64,000 nt of DNA. It comes from Saururus chinensis (lineage: Eukaryota > Streptophyta > Magnoliopsida > Piperales > Saururaceae). The stretch spans positions 14,812,501 to 14,876,500 of the forward strand of contig CP141146.1 of NCBI GenBank assembly GCA_035235625.1, in the 5' to 3' direction. The notes below the pieces were generated by a model. It was not told the origin of the DNA. It saw nothing but the letters and a program-made list of their open reading frames with translations, and did not search any database. Below, in pieces: positions 48,419 to 59,539 of this stretch. The position numbers and the translations under genes were made by a program. Each line of letters begins with the position of its first letter. The stretch's first letter is position 1.

Positions 48419-48610
48419 GGGGCTGCAAGTAATATGGGCTGGTCTGCAAGCATGGCTAGGCCCAGCCCACAAATTTGTGGGCTCAGACCTTAAATATAGA
48501 TTGCAGGTCGGGCCTAAAATTTCAGTTTGTTAAACTTAGGGCCGGGCCCGGGCGTGGGCCTGAGCAAAAAAAACTTAAAAGCCCATCCCATCCCATAAAA
48601 CTTAAGGGCC
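48419..48610. mobile_element. Left-end fragment of a GGCCCGG hAT-like MITE
   Basis: Starts GGGGCTGCAAG and runs into GGCCCAGCCCAC/GGGCCGGGCCCGGG words, matching the left half of the element at 17891-18425. No right terminus found. A second worn end, TAGGGATGCATGCC, lies just upstream near 48326. Confidence 0.55.
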
Positions 48611-51153
48611 ATTACTATTAATGTATGTTAAATACTCTCGTTACATGTCTGACTCTCAGTGTCTCACACTGAGAAAGAAACCCTAGAACTTTCGTCGCTC
48701 TCCATTTCGCCCAAAATCTTTGCTCCATCAATCGCTCATACATGAGATCATATCACAGTAACTTGAAAGATCAATCACAGTGTAAAAAGATCACTCGAAT
48801 GCTGATCGGAAGGAGTCCAATGACCTGAATGATCAATCGCACTTAGATCGAATAGACTTCAGTACCTCAATCGCTAGAAGAAAGGATTGATCAATTGGGC
48901 ATTTGAGTTCAAATAGAATAGGGAATGATTGATCACCCTATGATATGATCGATTCCATTAATGTACAGTTTCTTGAAATAGACTATTATAAGTAGAATTG
49001 GATTCTTATTTTAAGTCTAACTTGTAAACCGACTTAGTTATCTATTTAAGTGGTGTTTTGGACATGGAAAAAAAGAAATGAGTTATTGTTAACATAGAGA
49101 GAGATTGATGTGTTTGCTCTATAAACTTTGAGTTATTAGAGCTTTTCACTAGCTATATACTTTGGAGAAGAATTGTATTAGCCAAAAAGGGATTTGACAG
49201 TTGTTCAATTCATGAATAATTGTTGAAGGTCTATTCACTTACACAACACACAACAATTACTAAAGGAGCTTTTCATAAAGGGACCTTGAAGAAGTTTTGA
49301 AGATCCAATTAAAGACAGTTTGATTGGTGGTTGTGCTATTGAAGAAGATCAGGCTTGAAGAGAAAAAACGTCAAAGAAGTGTCTTGGTGATCAATGTTTA
49401 GCTAGATAAAGGGGACTTTTAGTTTAGGGAGAGGTTTGTTGTTTGAGTCTTGTAAACTCTTATTTTATAGTGCATTGATTCAACTAAAAGTACTCATTCA
49501 TTTGGGTTTTACCTATTTGGGTTTTCACGTAAAATATGTTGTATGATTGTGTTTGCATGCTTTTAATAGATTAATTTGTGCTAGTAGTAGCTTAATTCCG
49601 TTTTACTAGTTTTGTGCAATTGAGGTCACATCTTATAGTCTTTTACTTTTATAAGGTATTTGGGCTAGAGACGGTGCGGTAATCCTCTAAGTTGAAAATG
49701 ATATGAAACTCCCAAATGGGATAGTTGTTCTAAATGCTTTGTCCATAGTTTTGGCCTTACGTGTAGCATAATTATATGCACCATTATCAACCTTATTCAA
49801 GCATTGTTATTGACAACGTTTAGCCCGAATGTCGATTCTTGTGAAGGGGTAGGGAAGTGCATGCTTTAATATTAGATGTGCCAATGAAGTTAGTATAGAA
49901 AGAAAGTTTTGTTTATGTGAAGAAGAAGAGACTTGGGATGGTGGGCAAAGAAGAGGAATACAAAAAATTAAAAGATATTCTACCAAGGAGTTATGTCCAG
50001 GTTTTCATAATGTAAGGGTTTATGTGCATGTTCATGATGATCCTGATGGTCTAAGTGCTACTTAACTTTTTTTAGCTAATCACACGTGGTATCCTCTAGG
50101 TACCATTTTTTTTTATAAAAGTCAAAATCCTTCCTTTATCACAAAGAAAAAGAGAGAAATCTGTTCCCCATTTAGTGGTGAGTTTCTTCACAGAAAAAGA
50201 TCAAATTCTCCAGGACCAGTAGTACCACTGGTTTCACCCCCAAAAAGTTAGAAAGCGTACATCGCATATCTATGTGATTTGGTTAGTGATTGAGCATCTC
50301 AAGTTGTCTGGCAACTTTTCCTTCCTTTTTGTCTGCTCTTTTTTGAGGTGTAGCAAGTGAAATTTTCGTTTTTGAAAGTACATCACTAACAGCCGATGGC
50401 TATGGGTAGACATATGGCCTTCATATTTCGAAATTGGGACATTGACAGTTATATAGTCAGCAAATTCAGCACAAAATTTGTCCAACACCACTATATAATC
50501 TAGAAATGCATGCATATTATTTGCTCCACACAATGCTAAACTGTCTGTTCCTTCAAATAGAAGGATCAATTGACTTAAGAGTTGTCATTAACAGGAGACC
50601 GGAAGACCACTTGTTCAGCCATGGACAACATCTTCTGCCAAACGGAATCCACAGTTGTTGGGTCAACAGCACAGATCATTGCCTCTGCCTTCTTCCTGGC
50701 TAGCATGTGGCAAGCATGGTATTTCTGACCTAAATTTGATCAAGGTTGGATCATGCAAGCTGCAAGCACTATCAGCTAAAGAGGTAGAGTAGTGTACAGG
50801 TTGTTGTTTGAAAGAAAGAAAATCATGCCACATTTAAGCAGAAAAATTCTCATGTAGGAGGATATCCACCTCGGTTGCCAATAAATTTTGTGGATTAAAT
50901 TTTGCTGAAGACTTGTTATTCATTGTCCATTCGAGTGGCCTCTAATGGGAAGAAGTAGCATAATTCCAAAGGAATCATGATATTGAATGGTTCATGAAAT
51001 TAGCTACTAATGGTGACTATGATAAATGATATCTTAAAAGTATATTGGATGTTTCTTCCATATTAAAATATAATTAAAATTAGGTAATGAAATAGTATAT
51101 AAAATATATACCCTGATTCCATTTATCAATGGTATATTTGAGAGTGTTACAAA
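48611..51153. other. Intergenic DNA; GATC-rich patch
   Basis: 48744-48955 has an unusual density of GATC (nine in about 210 bases), preceded by AAACCCTAG-type 5'UTR-like sequence. 50580-50700 (minus) encodes MICAVDPTTVDSVWQKML and AEQVVF then a stop, which looks like the last exon of a gene, but I cannot name it. Otherwise nothing recognised. Confidence 0.35.
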
Positions 51154-51262
51154 ATACTCCTTTGGTACCATATTACTTGTTTGGATTAACAAACTAAAGT
51201 GAACTAAATTTAGTTCATTTTGGTTTTCAAATTCAGACAATTAATATGGGACAGATAGAATA
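51154..51262. mobile_element. Stowaway-like MITE
   Basis: TACTCCTTTGGTACCATATT at the left and ATTAATATGGGACAGATAGAATA at the right are inverted; flanked by TA. Confidence 0.6.
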
Positions 51263-52310
51263 TATACCCTGATGCATCAATGATATTTACCACTTCCAAG
51301 TTAACTCTTTATTTTTTCTGGAAAAAAATCTTGATGCTTCAATTAGATACTGGGAAGGCTGCAATTGAATTTGAAAATTTTATCTTAAGGAAAATTTTGC
51401 ACCATATAATATTAATTTTTAAAATTTTACGCTTAATATTGAATCACTGTAGCAAACATGTTGATGTAATTTAACCATCCATTCAAGACAAGAGTTAAAG
51501 ACCATTTTTTTATTGGTAAGCCACCAGAACAGCTAACAATAAATTAGTCATTCAAGGTAATAACCATTTTCGTTCATTTAAGAAAAAAATTTTGATCAAG
51601 AATTAAGAAAAAAATTCAGGCGAAGTGCATTTCCATAATGATTCATAAATCAATTAACAATGCCAACACTGCTTAACTAGAAGCAAATTACCAAATCTAG
51701 AATGTGAGGTGAGGTGATAATGATGATAGGTAAGGAAATCTAAAGTGCAATTTTCTTTTTCCACTTTCACTGCTGGGATTGATGTTCATACACAAGTCCC
51801 CCCGAAGGTTGGGCGGTGGGTTTGAAACCCATCCTTTGCTATGCATTTTGAGAGTGGGCCAAAGTGGTGAAGCCCAACATTATCTGCTACTATTAGGATC
51901 AGATGCTACACGCTACACTAGATAAGCAAGACCATAGGGAATAAATCTCACATGAGAATAGGATAACTACTTTTATCTGTTCAATCAAAATTTGGTAAAA
52001 GATTTTGTTGATGAAAGCGGTGTAAAAAAAATATCTATAGCATTATATTCTTGTAGGGCACACAAATTAAAAATAATTAAAATTGTATTATTTCTTTTGG
52101 TCCCACTAAATTTTTTCATTGAGGTGGGACAAGATAGCCTCCCTAAGTTTTTTGCAAATTTTACTCACCCCTTGAGTTCCCTTCCTGGCTCTACCCTTTC
52201 ATGTTAGGAACTTATGTAACATAGTCATGGGTTGTAAACATATAGAAAAACACGTTATTGTAGCATTAATCAAAAAACAAGCTTGACGCTTCACCAAGCC
52301 CCATAGAAAA
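51263..52310. other. Intergenic DNA
   Basis: AT-rich, no gene recognised. 51980-52200 has the CTGGCTCTACCC-type end seen in GGCGGAG MITEs, without a clear partner. Confidence 0.35.
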
Positions 52311-53608
52311 CTTTTCTAAAAACTTTTATTTATTTATAAATTTTATTATTAAAGTAATATATTAAAATATTTTTTATCATATAAAAACACACATCAAAAT
52401 AAGAGTTACACGAAGAAAATATAAGATATACATAAGGCTTATTATACTCGAGCCAAGTCAACTTAATTAAGCCAAACGGGTGCAGTCCATGGGCAATTAA
52501 TATCCACAAAAACCATGCATATATATTGGCCTTGATTTTAAATTAAAATATTAGGTGGCTCAACGGACATTGGTTTTGGGCTTTCAAAAGTATACTTAGG
52601 TAATGGGGCCTAAGTCAAAATACATATTAAACTGTGATTTTAGTGGCAAATTTAGACTCTTGGCTAATCTTTCGACAGAGGGTCAGGATTCTAGGGTTTT
52701 TAATAATAGTGTCATTTTTTAGTTATAAATACACCATTAGTTATCCTAATATGGTACTTTAAGTAAAAATTACTCTGTCAAATTTTAAACCAGAAACACA
52801 TTATGAAAATTTGCAAAAGATTAACAAAGAAAAAGCTTCATCAAGGGGATCAAGCTTTGTTAAGGCTCTAATGGCTTCAGGTAAGCCTAATCGTATTGTA
52901 TTTTATTCCATCAATTGGTATTAGAGCTAAGGTTGTAACGGCAAACGGACATGACCATAAGTTTTTTTCCACTCACCTGCATTGTAATCGGGTGGCTGTC
53001 AGTCCACTAGTCAGCTGCCGGATTATTGGCTGGAGCAGATGCGCTAACCATCGGCCCTCCATTCGCATAGGCACAATCCGGCGGCATCTCAAAAATAAAA
53101 ATTTACTGTTACTCACATCATTTTCAGTTTCTCCAGCCATTGTGGACTTCCAACCGTCACCCTCCATCTTCGATCTTGTCTGGCGTTGGTCAGCACCGTC
53201 TCCTTACGGTGTTGGGCATTGGCCGATGCCGCCACTGTACACAGATTTACCAGGCTCTATTTTGGGCTACACACTATTCATTTTTTAATCAGATGTCGTT
53301 ATTTGCCTTTCGGGCCTGATTTGCACCGCTGTCAGGCAAAAAGTTTTTTGGCCTGCTACGCATTGTTCTTTGTAGTTACCTCGTAACTTTCTTTACCTCA
53401 TAGAACTCAACTTTTTTAGTAACTTTTATTTATTTATAAATTTTATTATTAAAATAATATATTAAAATATTTTTTATTATATTGAAACACATCAAAATAA
53501 AAGTTACACGAAAAAAAAACATAAGATATACATAACGCTTATTATACAACTTAATTAAGCGAAGCGGAGTGCGCAGTCCATGGGCAATTCATATCCACAA
53601 AAGCCATG
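52311..53608 (+). repeat. ~207-bp direct repeats flanking an LTR-like insert
   Basis: Copy A is 52311-52517 and copy B is 53399-53608. Both run from CATAGAA through AACTTTTATTTATTTATAAA to GCAGTCCATGGGCAATT and ATATCCACAAAA. They differ by scattered substitutions and small indels. The 881 bp between them holds an LTR-like sequence and a tRNA-Met type primer site, annotated separately. Confidence 0.85.
52555..53398 (+). mobile_element. LTR plus primer-binding site of a Copia/TRIM-like element
   Basis: TGGTATTAGAGCT at 52917-52929 is one base from the initiator-tRNA-Met complement TGGTATCAGAGC used as primer site by most plant Ty1/Copia and TRIM elements. It follows CCATCA (52907-52912), a suitable LTR end. 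The sequence before it is the presumed LTR; TTATAAATACACC near 52720 could be its TATA box. No gag-pol follows. The left LTR border is approximate. Confidence 0.55.
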
Positions 53609-54712
53609 TTGTCACTGTAGCATGCATCCTTCCTTAATATAAATTTATAGTGATAAAGATATTAAAAGGAAGTTGTGAAGACAATGCTTGTATTGATGAT
53701 GCAGCTAAAAAATCATAAACCAACTGCCCCATTCAGTGGTCATTTCAATTGAAGCATGACAAGTTGTTGTTGTGCTTCCTACTCCATCCAACTCTAAAGT
53801 TGTTGCAGTTCAACTGTACCACCTACTCCATCCAACAAAGATTTGCCTTGCTTCATCATGCATGCTGTTCTAAGTACTTCAAGATTTGGCTCAATTGAGT
53901 AAGTACTCAACCAGCTGTGTTACAGATTGAACGTTCTTATCAGCTTAGAGTCTACCTTCTTATTAAGATCTGTTTTGAGACCATTCAATCCAACTATTAT
54001 TAGAGAAACTGTCATGATCAACTCATTGCCAACTTTGTCACCTTCTAAGGAGATCAAGATTCGGATATGCCTTGTCAGCAATTTAATTAGGTTTTACTCC
54101 AAATGCATGTTCCTTTCTGTAAGATATTTAATATGCTTGACTCTGAAGACGAGATCTGTTTGTAAAGTCCATATGTATGTGTGATGCAACATCTATTATT
54201 CACCTAATTGTTGGTTCATAATGAAGAATTTAAGGATGCCTTCCTATACAGTAATCCCGTTCCTACAAAGAAATAAAATGGTGTCTATGCACTACATATT
54301 TCCATGGAAGTGTGACAATGAGAGTTCATCACAAAAAACTGGATCTTCAAAAATTCCTGCTTAAATCTGCCGGTTTAGTGCAAACTGGCCAGTAATTCAT
54401 GCATTGGCCGGTTCAAAGATTTTTTTTTCTTTTGTATTGTATTTGCTAAAGTTGAAAGTTGTAAGGCTAAGTAAGACTAAAACCCCTTTTAAAGACTTCC
54501 ATTCTGACTTACCTAGTGTGTGTGATGGGTGGCCATTGTACGGGGATTGGGGTGGTATATGGTGCTCTTAGAGGTCAGTTGCCTGCTCCTTCTGGTCAGT
54601 GCTAAGGGCTCCGACGCCCCTCAGCAAAACAAAAAAATTCTCTCTCTGACATCAACTATCATGGAAAAACATATTTTTTATCTTAAGGAAAAATTATATA
54701 TTCTTTATTTTT
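53609..54712. other. Intergenic DNA
   Basis: No supported gene. 53690-54180 is less AT-rich and could be a gene relic, but no frame is continuous and no domain is recognised. Confidence 0.3.
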
Positions 54713-54795
54713 TACTCACTCCGTCCCACTTCCATTTGGTTTTTCATAATAAATTAAAAACCAAATGGAACTATTAATGTGAGACAAAGAGAATA
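54713..54795. mobile_element. Short Stowaway-like MITE hairpin
   Basis: TACTCACTCCGTCCCACTTC at the left and AATGTGAGACAAAGAGAATA at the right, with CCATTTGGTTTTT/AAAAACCAAATGG as an inner perfect inverted repeat. 83 bp. Confidence 0.7.
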
Positions 54796-55423
54796 TCATT
54801 TATGACAGAACTCTGGAACATATTCTGAAATGCATTAGCCATATAATGTTCAGATGTATCTCTTACCGTCATATTCCCCCATGTAGAATTGCTATAACTA
54901 ATGAACATTGCAAATTTTTTTGGTACACAGATCACTGCAATCCAGTCCCAGAGGCAGTTCTTACTTTGCCAGTTCTCTTGGTGATCCCTTCCTTCCACCC
55001 ACTCAATTGACTTATCAAGGCACAGCATCAAAGAATTTTGACCTATAACGTTCTGAAATATTATCATTCAAGGCCTGATGAATCAACAGATGACAATTCC
55101 ATGCAAATTTTATTGATCAGCCACACAAATCTAAATCATATACAGTGCAAATACACTTGAGGGGAAACGACGATCACTCTTATCCACTGAAGAAAAAACA
55201 TCCGGCATTTTCTCTGGTCTCTGGTTTGAAAAGATGATAGCTACCATTCTAGTTTGTCAACGATCTCATTAAAGGGGAGTAGACTGGAAGGACCACTTGT
55301 TCTACGTTAGACCAGACTTACATCTGCCTTCTTTATGGAAGTGGATGGTCAATAATTGAACAACTCAACCGAGTCAAACCCTGAACCTTCAATTTTATGC
55401 ACTGACTTATTTCATGACACTTA
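54796..55423. other. Unrecognised gene-end-like segment (minus)
   Basis: On the minus strand around 55330-55270, EQVVLP is followed by a stop and then by UTR-like sequence with CAATAAAATT near 55110. The last 35 bases of coding-like sequence closely match those at about 50597-50630, so both may derive from the same gene family. I cannot name it. Confidence 0.3.
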
Positions 55424-55557
55424 GGCGTGGTTTGGGAAGCGCTTTGGAGGGGATATCGATTTTCCCCTTTGAGTGCAACATATCACATTGAGAAAAATTA
55501 TTTCTCCTCCAACTCTCCTCTCCTCGGGAGAGTTGGTGAGCCTCCCAAACAATCGCC
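55424..55557. mobile_element. Tourist-like (PIF/Harbinger) MITE
   Basis: GGCGTGGTTTGGGAAGC at the left and CTCCCAAACAATCGCC at the right are inverted. TTA flanks both sides (55421-55423, 55558-55560). The core includes a GGAGAG-rich hairpin. Confidence 0.75.
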
Positions 55558-55712
55558 TTAAAAGTGGGAGATTGTTTAAAAAGATGGAGTCTAATCTGCC
55601 ACTTGAATTTTTTGCAATAGGTTTGGCCGTATGTCTGGACAAAAGGAATGAATGATGAAATGACTCGACTACCTTCAGGCGAACATTTGTGTGGAAACTC
55701 ATTATGGAATGA

Positions 55713-55838
55713 CACCCCCTACTTTATCCAGCCCACCCCACTTCTATAAATATCCACCAGCGTAATATATACAGACGGTGGATATCTACCGACTATATTA
55801 AAGGGGTGGGCTGGGCTGGCTAAAATAGAGGGTGGGAG
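55713..55838. mobile_element. Inverted-repeat MITE with CAGCCCACCCC arms
   Basis: ACCCCCTACTTTATCCAGCC at the left and GGCTGGCTAAAATAGAGGGT at the right are inverted, continuing as CACCCC/GGGGTG and GATATCCACC-like inner repeats. Superfamily not determined. Confidence 0.65.
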
Positions 55839-56571
55839 ACTCTTCATCCGTTACTATATACGAAGAAACGTTACTATATACGAAGAAACCTTCCAATTTT
55901 GACTTGTTAACGGGGTTCAAAGTTTCCTAGTATAGATAGATGTATTGTAATCTCTTTCTATTGTTCTAGGCTTTTAGGAGATATTGAGAGGCGTCGATGT
56001 AGAGTTGGCACTCAGAATGTTTTAATTTTACACTGTAATTCCCTCAAAGCATAGTGAATTAGTAGTGAGTCGTTTTAGTGGTCTTCAAACCGATCTATGT
56101 TAAATATTTGTGTGTTTTATATTTTTTTTCTCTTATTTCATCTCTTACTGCTCGACCCAATCACTATGCAAGTATATATTGTGAAATCCCCTACAAGTAT
56201 ATGTTTGCTATGTATGAATGAGCAGATTGTTGTGTTAGCTAATATATATATATTTATGTAATTGTTCAATTATGTACATATAATTTTAAATGGTAATTAT
56301 ATCATGATCCTTACTTCTATAGAATGAAATCTAATCCTTGTATCATAAAACTCAAGAATCACAATAAATTTTTTTATTAGATGAGCTTGTTCTCATTTCT
56401 CAATTTTTTTGCTTCTAATGTTGCCTAGGCAGTAAGCACATTTTGGGTTTTCCATTGATTGTACTTTTGCACACATCGTAAGGCTAACCAAAAAATCTTT
56501 TTTTATGACAAAAGAGGGAAACGAAATTAAAAAGCAGTTGCACATAGCAAAATGATAATTTATATTTAACA
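55839..56571. other. Intergenic DNA
   Basis: A perfect 20-base tandem repeat (CGTTACTATATACGAAGAAA, twice) occurs at about 55849-55888. Otherwise AT-rich and unremarkable. Confidence 0.45.
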
Positions 56572-56674
56572 TAGACTCCCTTTGTCCCACATTAATAACT
56601 TCATTTGATCTTTCAAAAAGAATTGTTCATTTTGAAAGGTCAAATGAAGCTATTAATGTGGGATAGAGGGAGTA
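56572..56674. mobile_element. Stowaway-like MITE, near-perfect hairpin
   Basis: CTCCCTTTGTCCCACATTAA at the left pairs with TTAATGTGGGATAGAGGGAG at the right, continuing inward through CTTCATTTGA(TC)CTTTC / GAAAGGTCAAATGAAG. The stem is about 43 bp with very few mismatches and a short loop. TA-type flanks. Confidence 0.85.
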
Positions 56675-57489
56675 ATTAAGATTGATCAATTTATTTGTGA
56701 TATTGCACCAATAGAAAACTTGAAAAATGCAAGCATATATATCTAAAAATAATCATATTTTATAGATATGAAAAAACAAAGGTTCATAATTGAAGGCTCA
56801 AAGTATTCCGACAGTTCAGGACATGATCAAGAGCAAATTCCCTAGATCCATGTGCATCCTTTAAACTGTCACCAATTCTTGCTAAATTTCTGTTGTACTA
56901 TAGGTAGAGCTGCTAATGGAACAATATAGTGACAGTATAACATATTCTATTACCATAATATTTTCCCAAATATTTATCCACAACTATTCTGCTAAGTAAA
57001 CAGTTTAGGTTTTCCATATCCGTTCAATCCAATAATAAACGGTTGGTTAATCGGTTAACCATTATCCATTACCCCTTATGAAAATTCACAATTCAATGTA
57101 ATAAACACAACTGATCCTAAAAATTAATAGACCCTTTTACAAAATAAATATACTCCCCAAACTTTCTTAATCTAAGGAAGTAGTCTACACCATATGCATG
57201 GTGAATGTTGACTGGTTGGAAAGAACTCCAAGAGCACGTTGATATAGTGAATCAACATGGGCGGCCTCTTCTTCTGGTTTGGATTGGCACAGTCTCTTCT
57301 CAAATGCTTCTTCTTCAACTACAATCCATGACTTTTCTAAACTCCTATGTAATCCTTTTTTGAAAATCCCAAAAGGCATTTTGGATCATAAAGTCCAACA
57401 ATAGAAACACATACTTGCTGGGTATGTCTTGGGTAAGAGACCATGTTATGTTTGGCTAAAGAATTCTCTTACGAAAGTGTAGAATGTGG
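56675..57489. other. Intergenic DNA with unassigned minus-strand fragment
   Basis: 57379-57185 (minus) is open for 64 codons and looks protein-like (KSWIVVEEEAFEKRLCQ, HVDSLYQRALGVLS, stop after MHMV), perhaps a gene fragment. I do not recognise the family. The rest is AT-rich. Confidence 0.3.
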
Positions 57490-58165
57490 CTAGTTTTTTT
57501 TTAAATGCAATCATTGGCAGATGGATTCTTCCTATTTAAATTTTCTTCATAGCAAGACTATTGCAGAATATTGAATTCAACAATATGTTCGGTAAGAGGC
57601 TGACCTCTGATTCTCAAGCAATGGCATTCGGGTATGAAGCCTTTTAGACATATATATTATTAAAACTATTCCTCTATGGGTTCAAGTTTCTCAAATGTTG
57701 ATTAAGTATTTTGCAATTGAAAGTCTTGACATGATTGCAAGTACATTGGGGACTCCTTTGCACTATGATCCTCCTACTGCTAACTTAACTCGGCTCACCT
57801 ATGTGAGGGTATGTATTTAAATAACTATAGATTTCTCATTTCCCAAGTGAATTCACTGTTGAATGCTATGATGGTTCTTCATTTTTACATATGGTAAAGT
57901 TTGAGTGGAAGCCTCAATCATGGTCCAAATGTCTCTCGTTTGATTGGTGAGAAGTGACTTGTCCAACAAGGTCAGAATGGAGACAAGTGGAAAACACAAG
58001 AGAAAATGGGACACAAGAAGCCATGGATGGACCTTTAGACCATAGGGTGAGGATGACACATGTGGAATCCAATTCATCAAGCTGGTGTGAGGTGGACCAA
58101 TTGGCAATCATTCCTTATGTAGGACCTCCTTCAGATGGGATCATGGCCATAGGAGCATCACAATA
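57490..58165 (+). pseudogene. DUF4283-type protein remnant (LINE ORF1-like)
   Basis: In shifting frames the order of DUF4283 motifs is visible: DGFFLFKF, then PLILKQWHSGMKPF, IKTIPLWVQVSQ, STLGTPLHYDPPTANLTRLT, YVRV, and FEWKPQS..KCLSF. This domain is common in plant LINE ORF1-type and gag-like zinc-knuckle proteins. Several frameshifts and stops show it is dead. Confidence 0.6.
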
Positions 58166-58424
58166 ACATTTTAATGTGTTATAATTGATAAAAGCCCGGA
58201 GAAAGTGATAGGAAAAGTCAAAATGACATCAAACAAGGTATTTTCATTAGTAATGCCTACTTGTGCAAACTATAGAATAGATGGGATCATGGCCATAGGA
58301 GCATCACAATAACATTTTAATGTGTTATAATTGATAAAAGCCCGGAGAAAGTGATAGGAAAAGTCAAAATGACATCAAACAAGGTATTTTCATTAGTAAT
58401 GCCTACTTGTGCAAACTATAGAAT
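58133..58424 (+). repeat. Exact 146-bp tandem duplication
   Basis: 58133-58278 and 58279-58424 appear identical base for base by eye (from AGATGGGATCATGGCC to CAAACTATAGAAT). The unit spans the junction between the DUF4283 remnant and the Copia remnant, so it arose after they were joined and recently. Confidence 0.9.
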
Positions 58425-59060
58425 GAAGGTTAATCATAAGGATAACTATTTATTATGGCACTTGAGGTTTCGACACTTGAACTATAGGAGTCTTACTTTG
58501 CTTAACCAAAAGAACATGGTCTTTAGACTCCCAAGAATCAATCAAGAAGAAAATATTTGTAAGGGATGCATATATGTAAAACAACATATACCACCATTTT
58601 TGGAGTCAACTTGGAGATTAGACACACTACTTGAGCTTGTTTATGTATACCAACAAACACATCATCCTTCAATAAGAAAAGTTATTTTCTACTATTTGTG
58701 GATGATTTACAAGAATGATATGGATTTATCTTATACATGGCAAATCAGATGTATTTTTTATATTTATGCAATTCAAGACATTTGTTGAAAATCAAAGTGG
58801 GAATAAATTGAAAGCTTTGAGGACCAATTGTAGTGGTGAGTTTACATTAACAACTAGTTACTTACCTCAACAAAATAGTGTAGCAAAGAGAATAAATAGA
58901 ACAATTATGGAGATGACAAAAAAATGCTAAAATGGAAGAATCTTCCAAACTAGTTTTAGGCAGATGTCGTTAATACAGCCATCTACATCCTTAATAAGTC
59001 TCCAAGAAAAGTGTTTCAAAATATGACACCATATGAAGCATAACATAAGCGAAAACTATA
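58345..59060 (+). pseudogene. Copia GAG-pre-integrase and integrase remnant
   Basis: Contains WHLRFRHLNYRSLTLL, KNMVFRLP and CKGCIYVKQ (zinc-binding H..H..C..C region), then FVENQSGNKLKALRTNCSGE (the second catalytic D of the usual R.D.GGE block now reads N), QQNSVAKRINRTIMEM (third catalytic E changed to K), and YEA at the end. Broken by frameshifts. Confidence 0.75.
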
Positions 59061-59539
59061 AGTTACTTAAAAAATTTTGGATGCATTGCTATACTCACAT
59101 TCCTACACAAAAGAGAATCAAGTTTGACGAAAAAGGGGGGAAATGTATCTTTATTTGATATAGTGGAGAATAGAAGTCTTATAGACTTTCAATCCTAAAA
59201 CAAAGGAATTAATAACATTAAGATATGTGGTCATTGATGAAGGCTCATGGATCTTTAAATAAAGCAGTGGTGGATCTTCAAAAATATATATAAAAGATGA
59301 AAAATAAAGTGTTTCATCAAGTCATCAAACATTAAGTGGATCACAACTACAAGAACATGAGTCTCCTTACTCACACTATGACTCAACACAACATTCAAAC
59401 ATATGACAAATTAGTCTAAACAATGTAAATAGTAACCCACTTCAAAGAAAGGTACGCTCACTTCCAGATATTTATGATGAATGATGTTGCATTATTTTCT
59501 TATGGTCCAATAAATTTTAAAAATGCTACAAGAGAAGAA

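Noticed and set aside
52917..52929. Possible tRNA gene around TGGTATTAGAGCT
   Set aside because: No cloverleaf or B box nearby; the word is the complement of a tRNA 3' end, i.e. a retroelement primer site.
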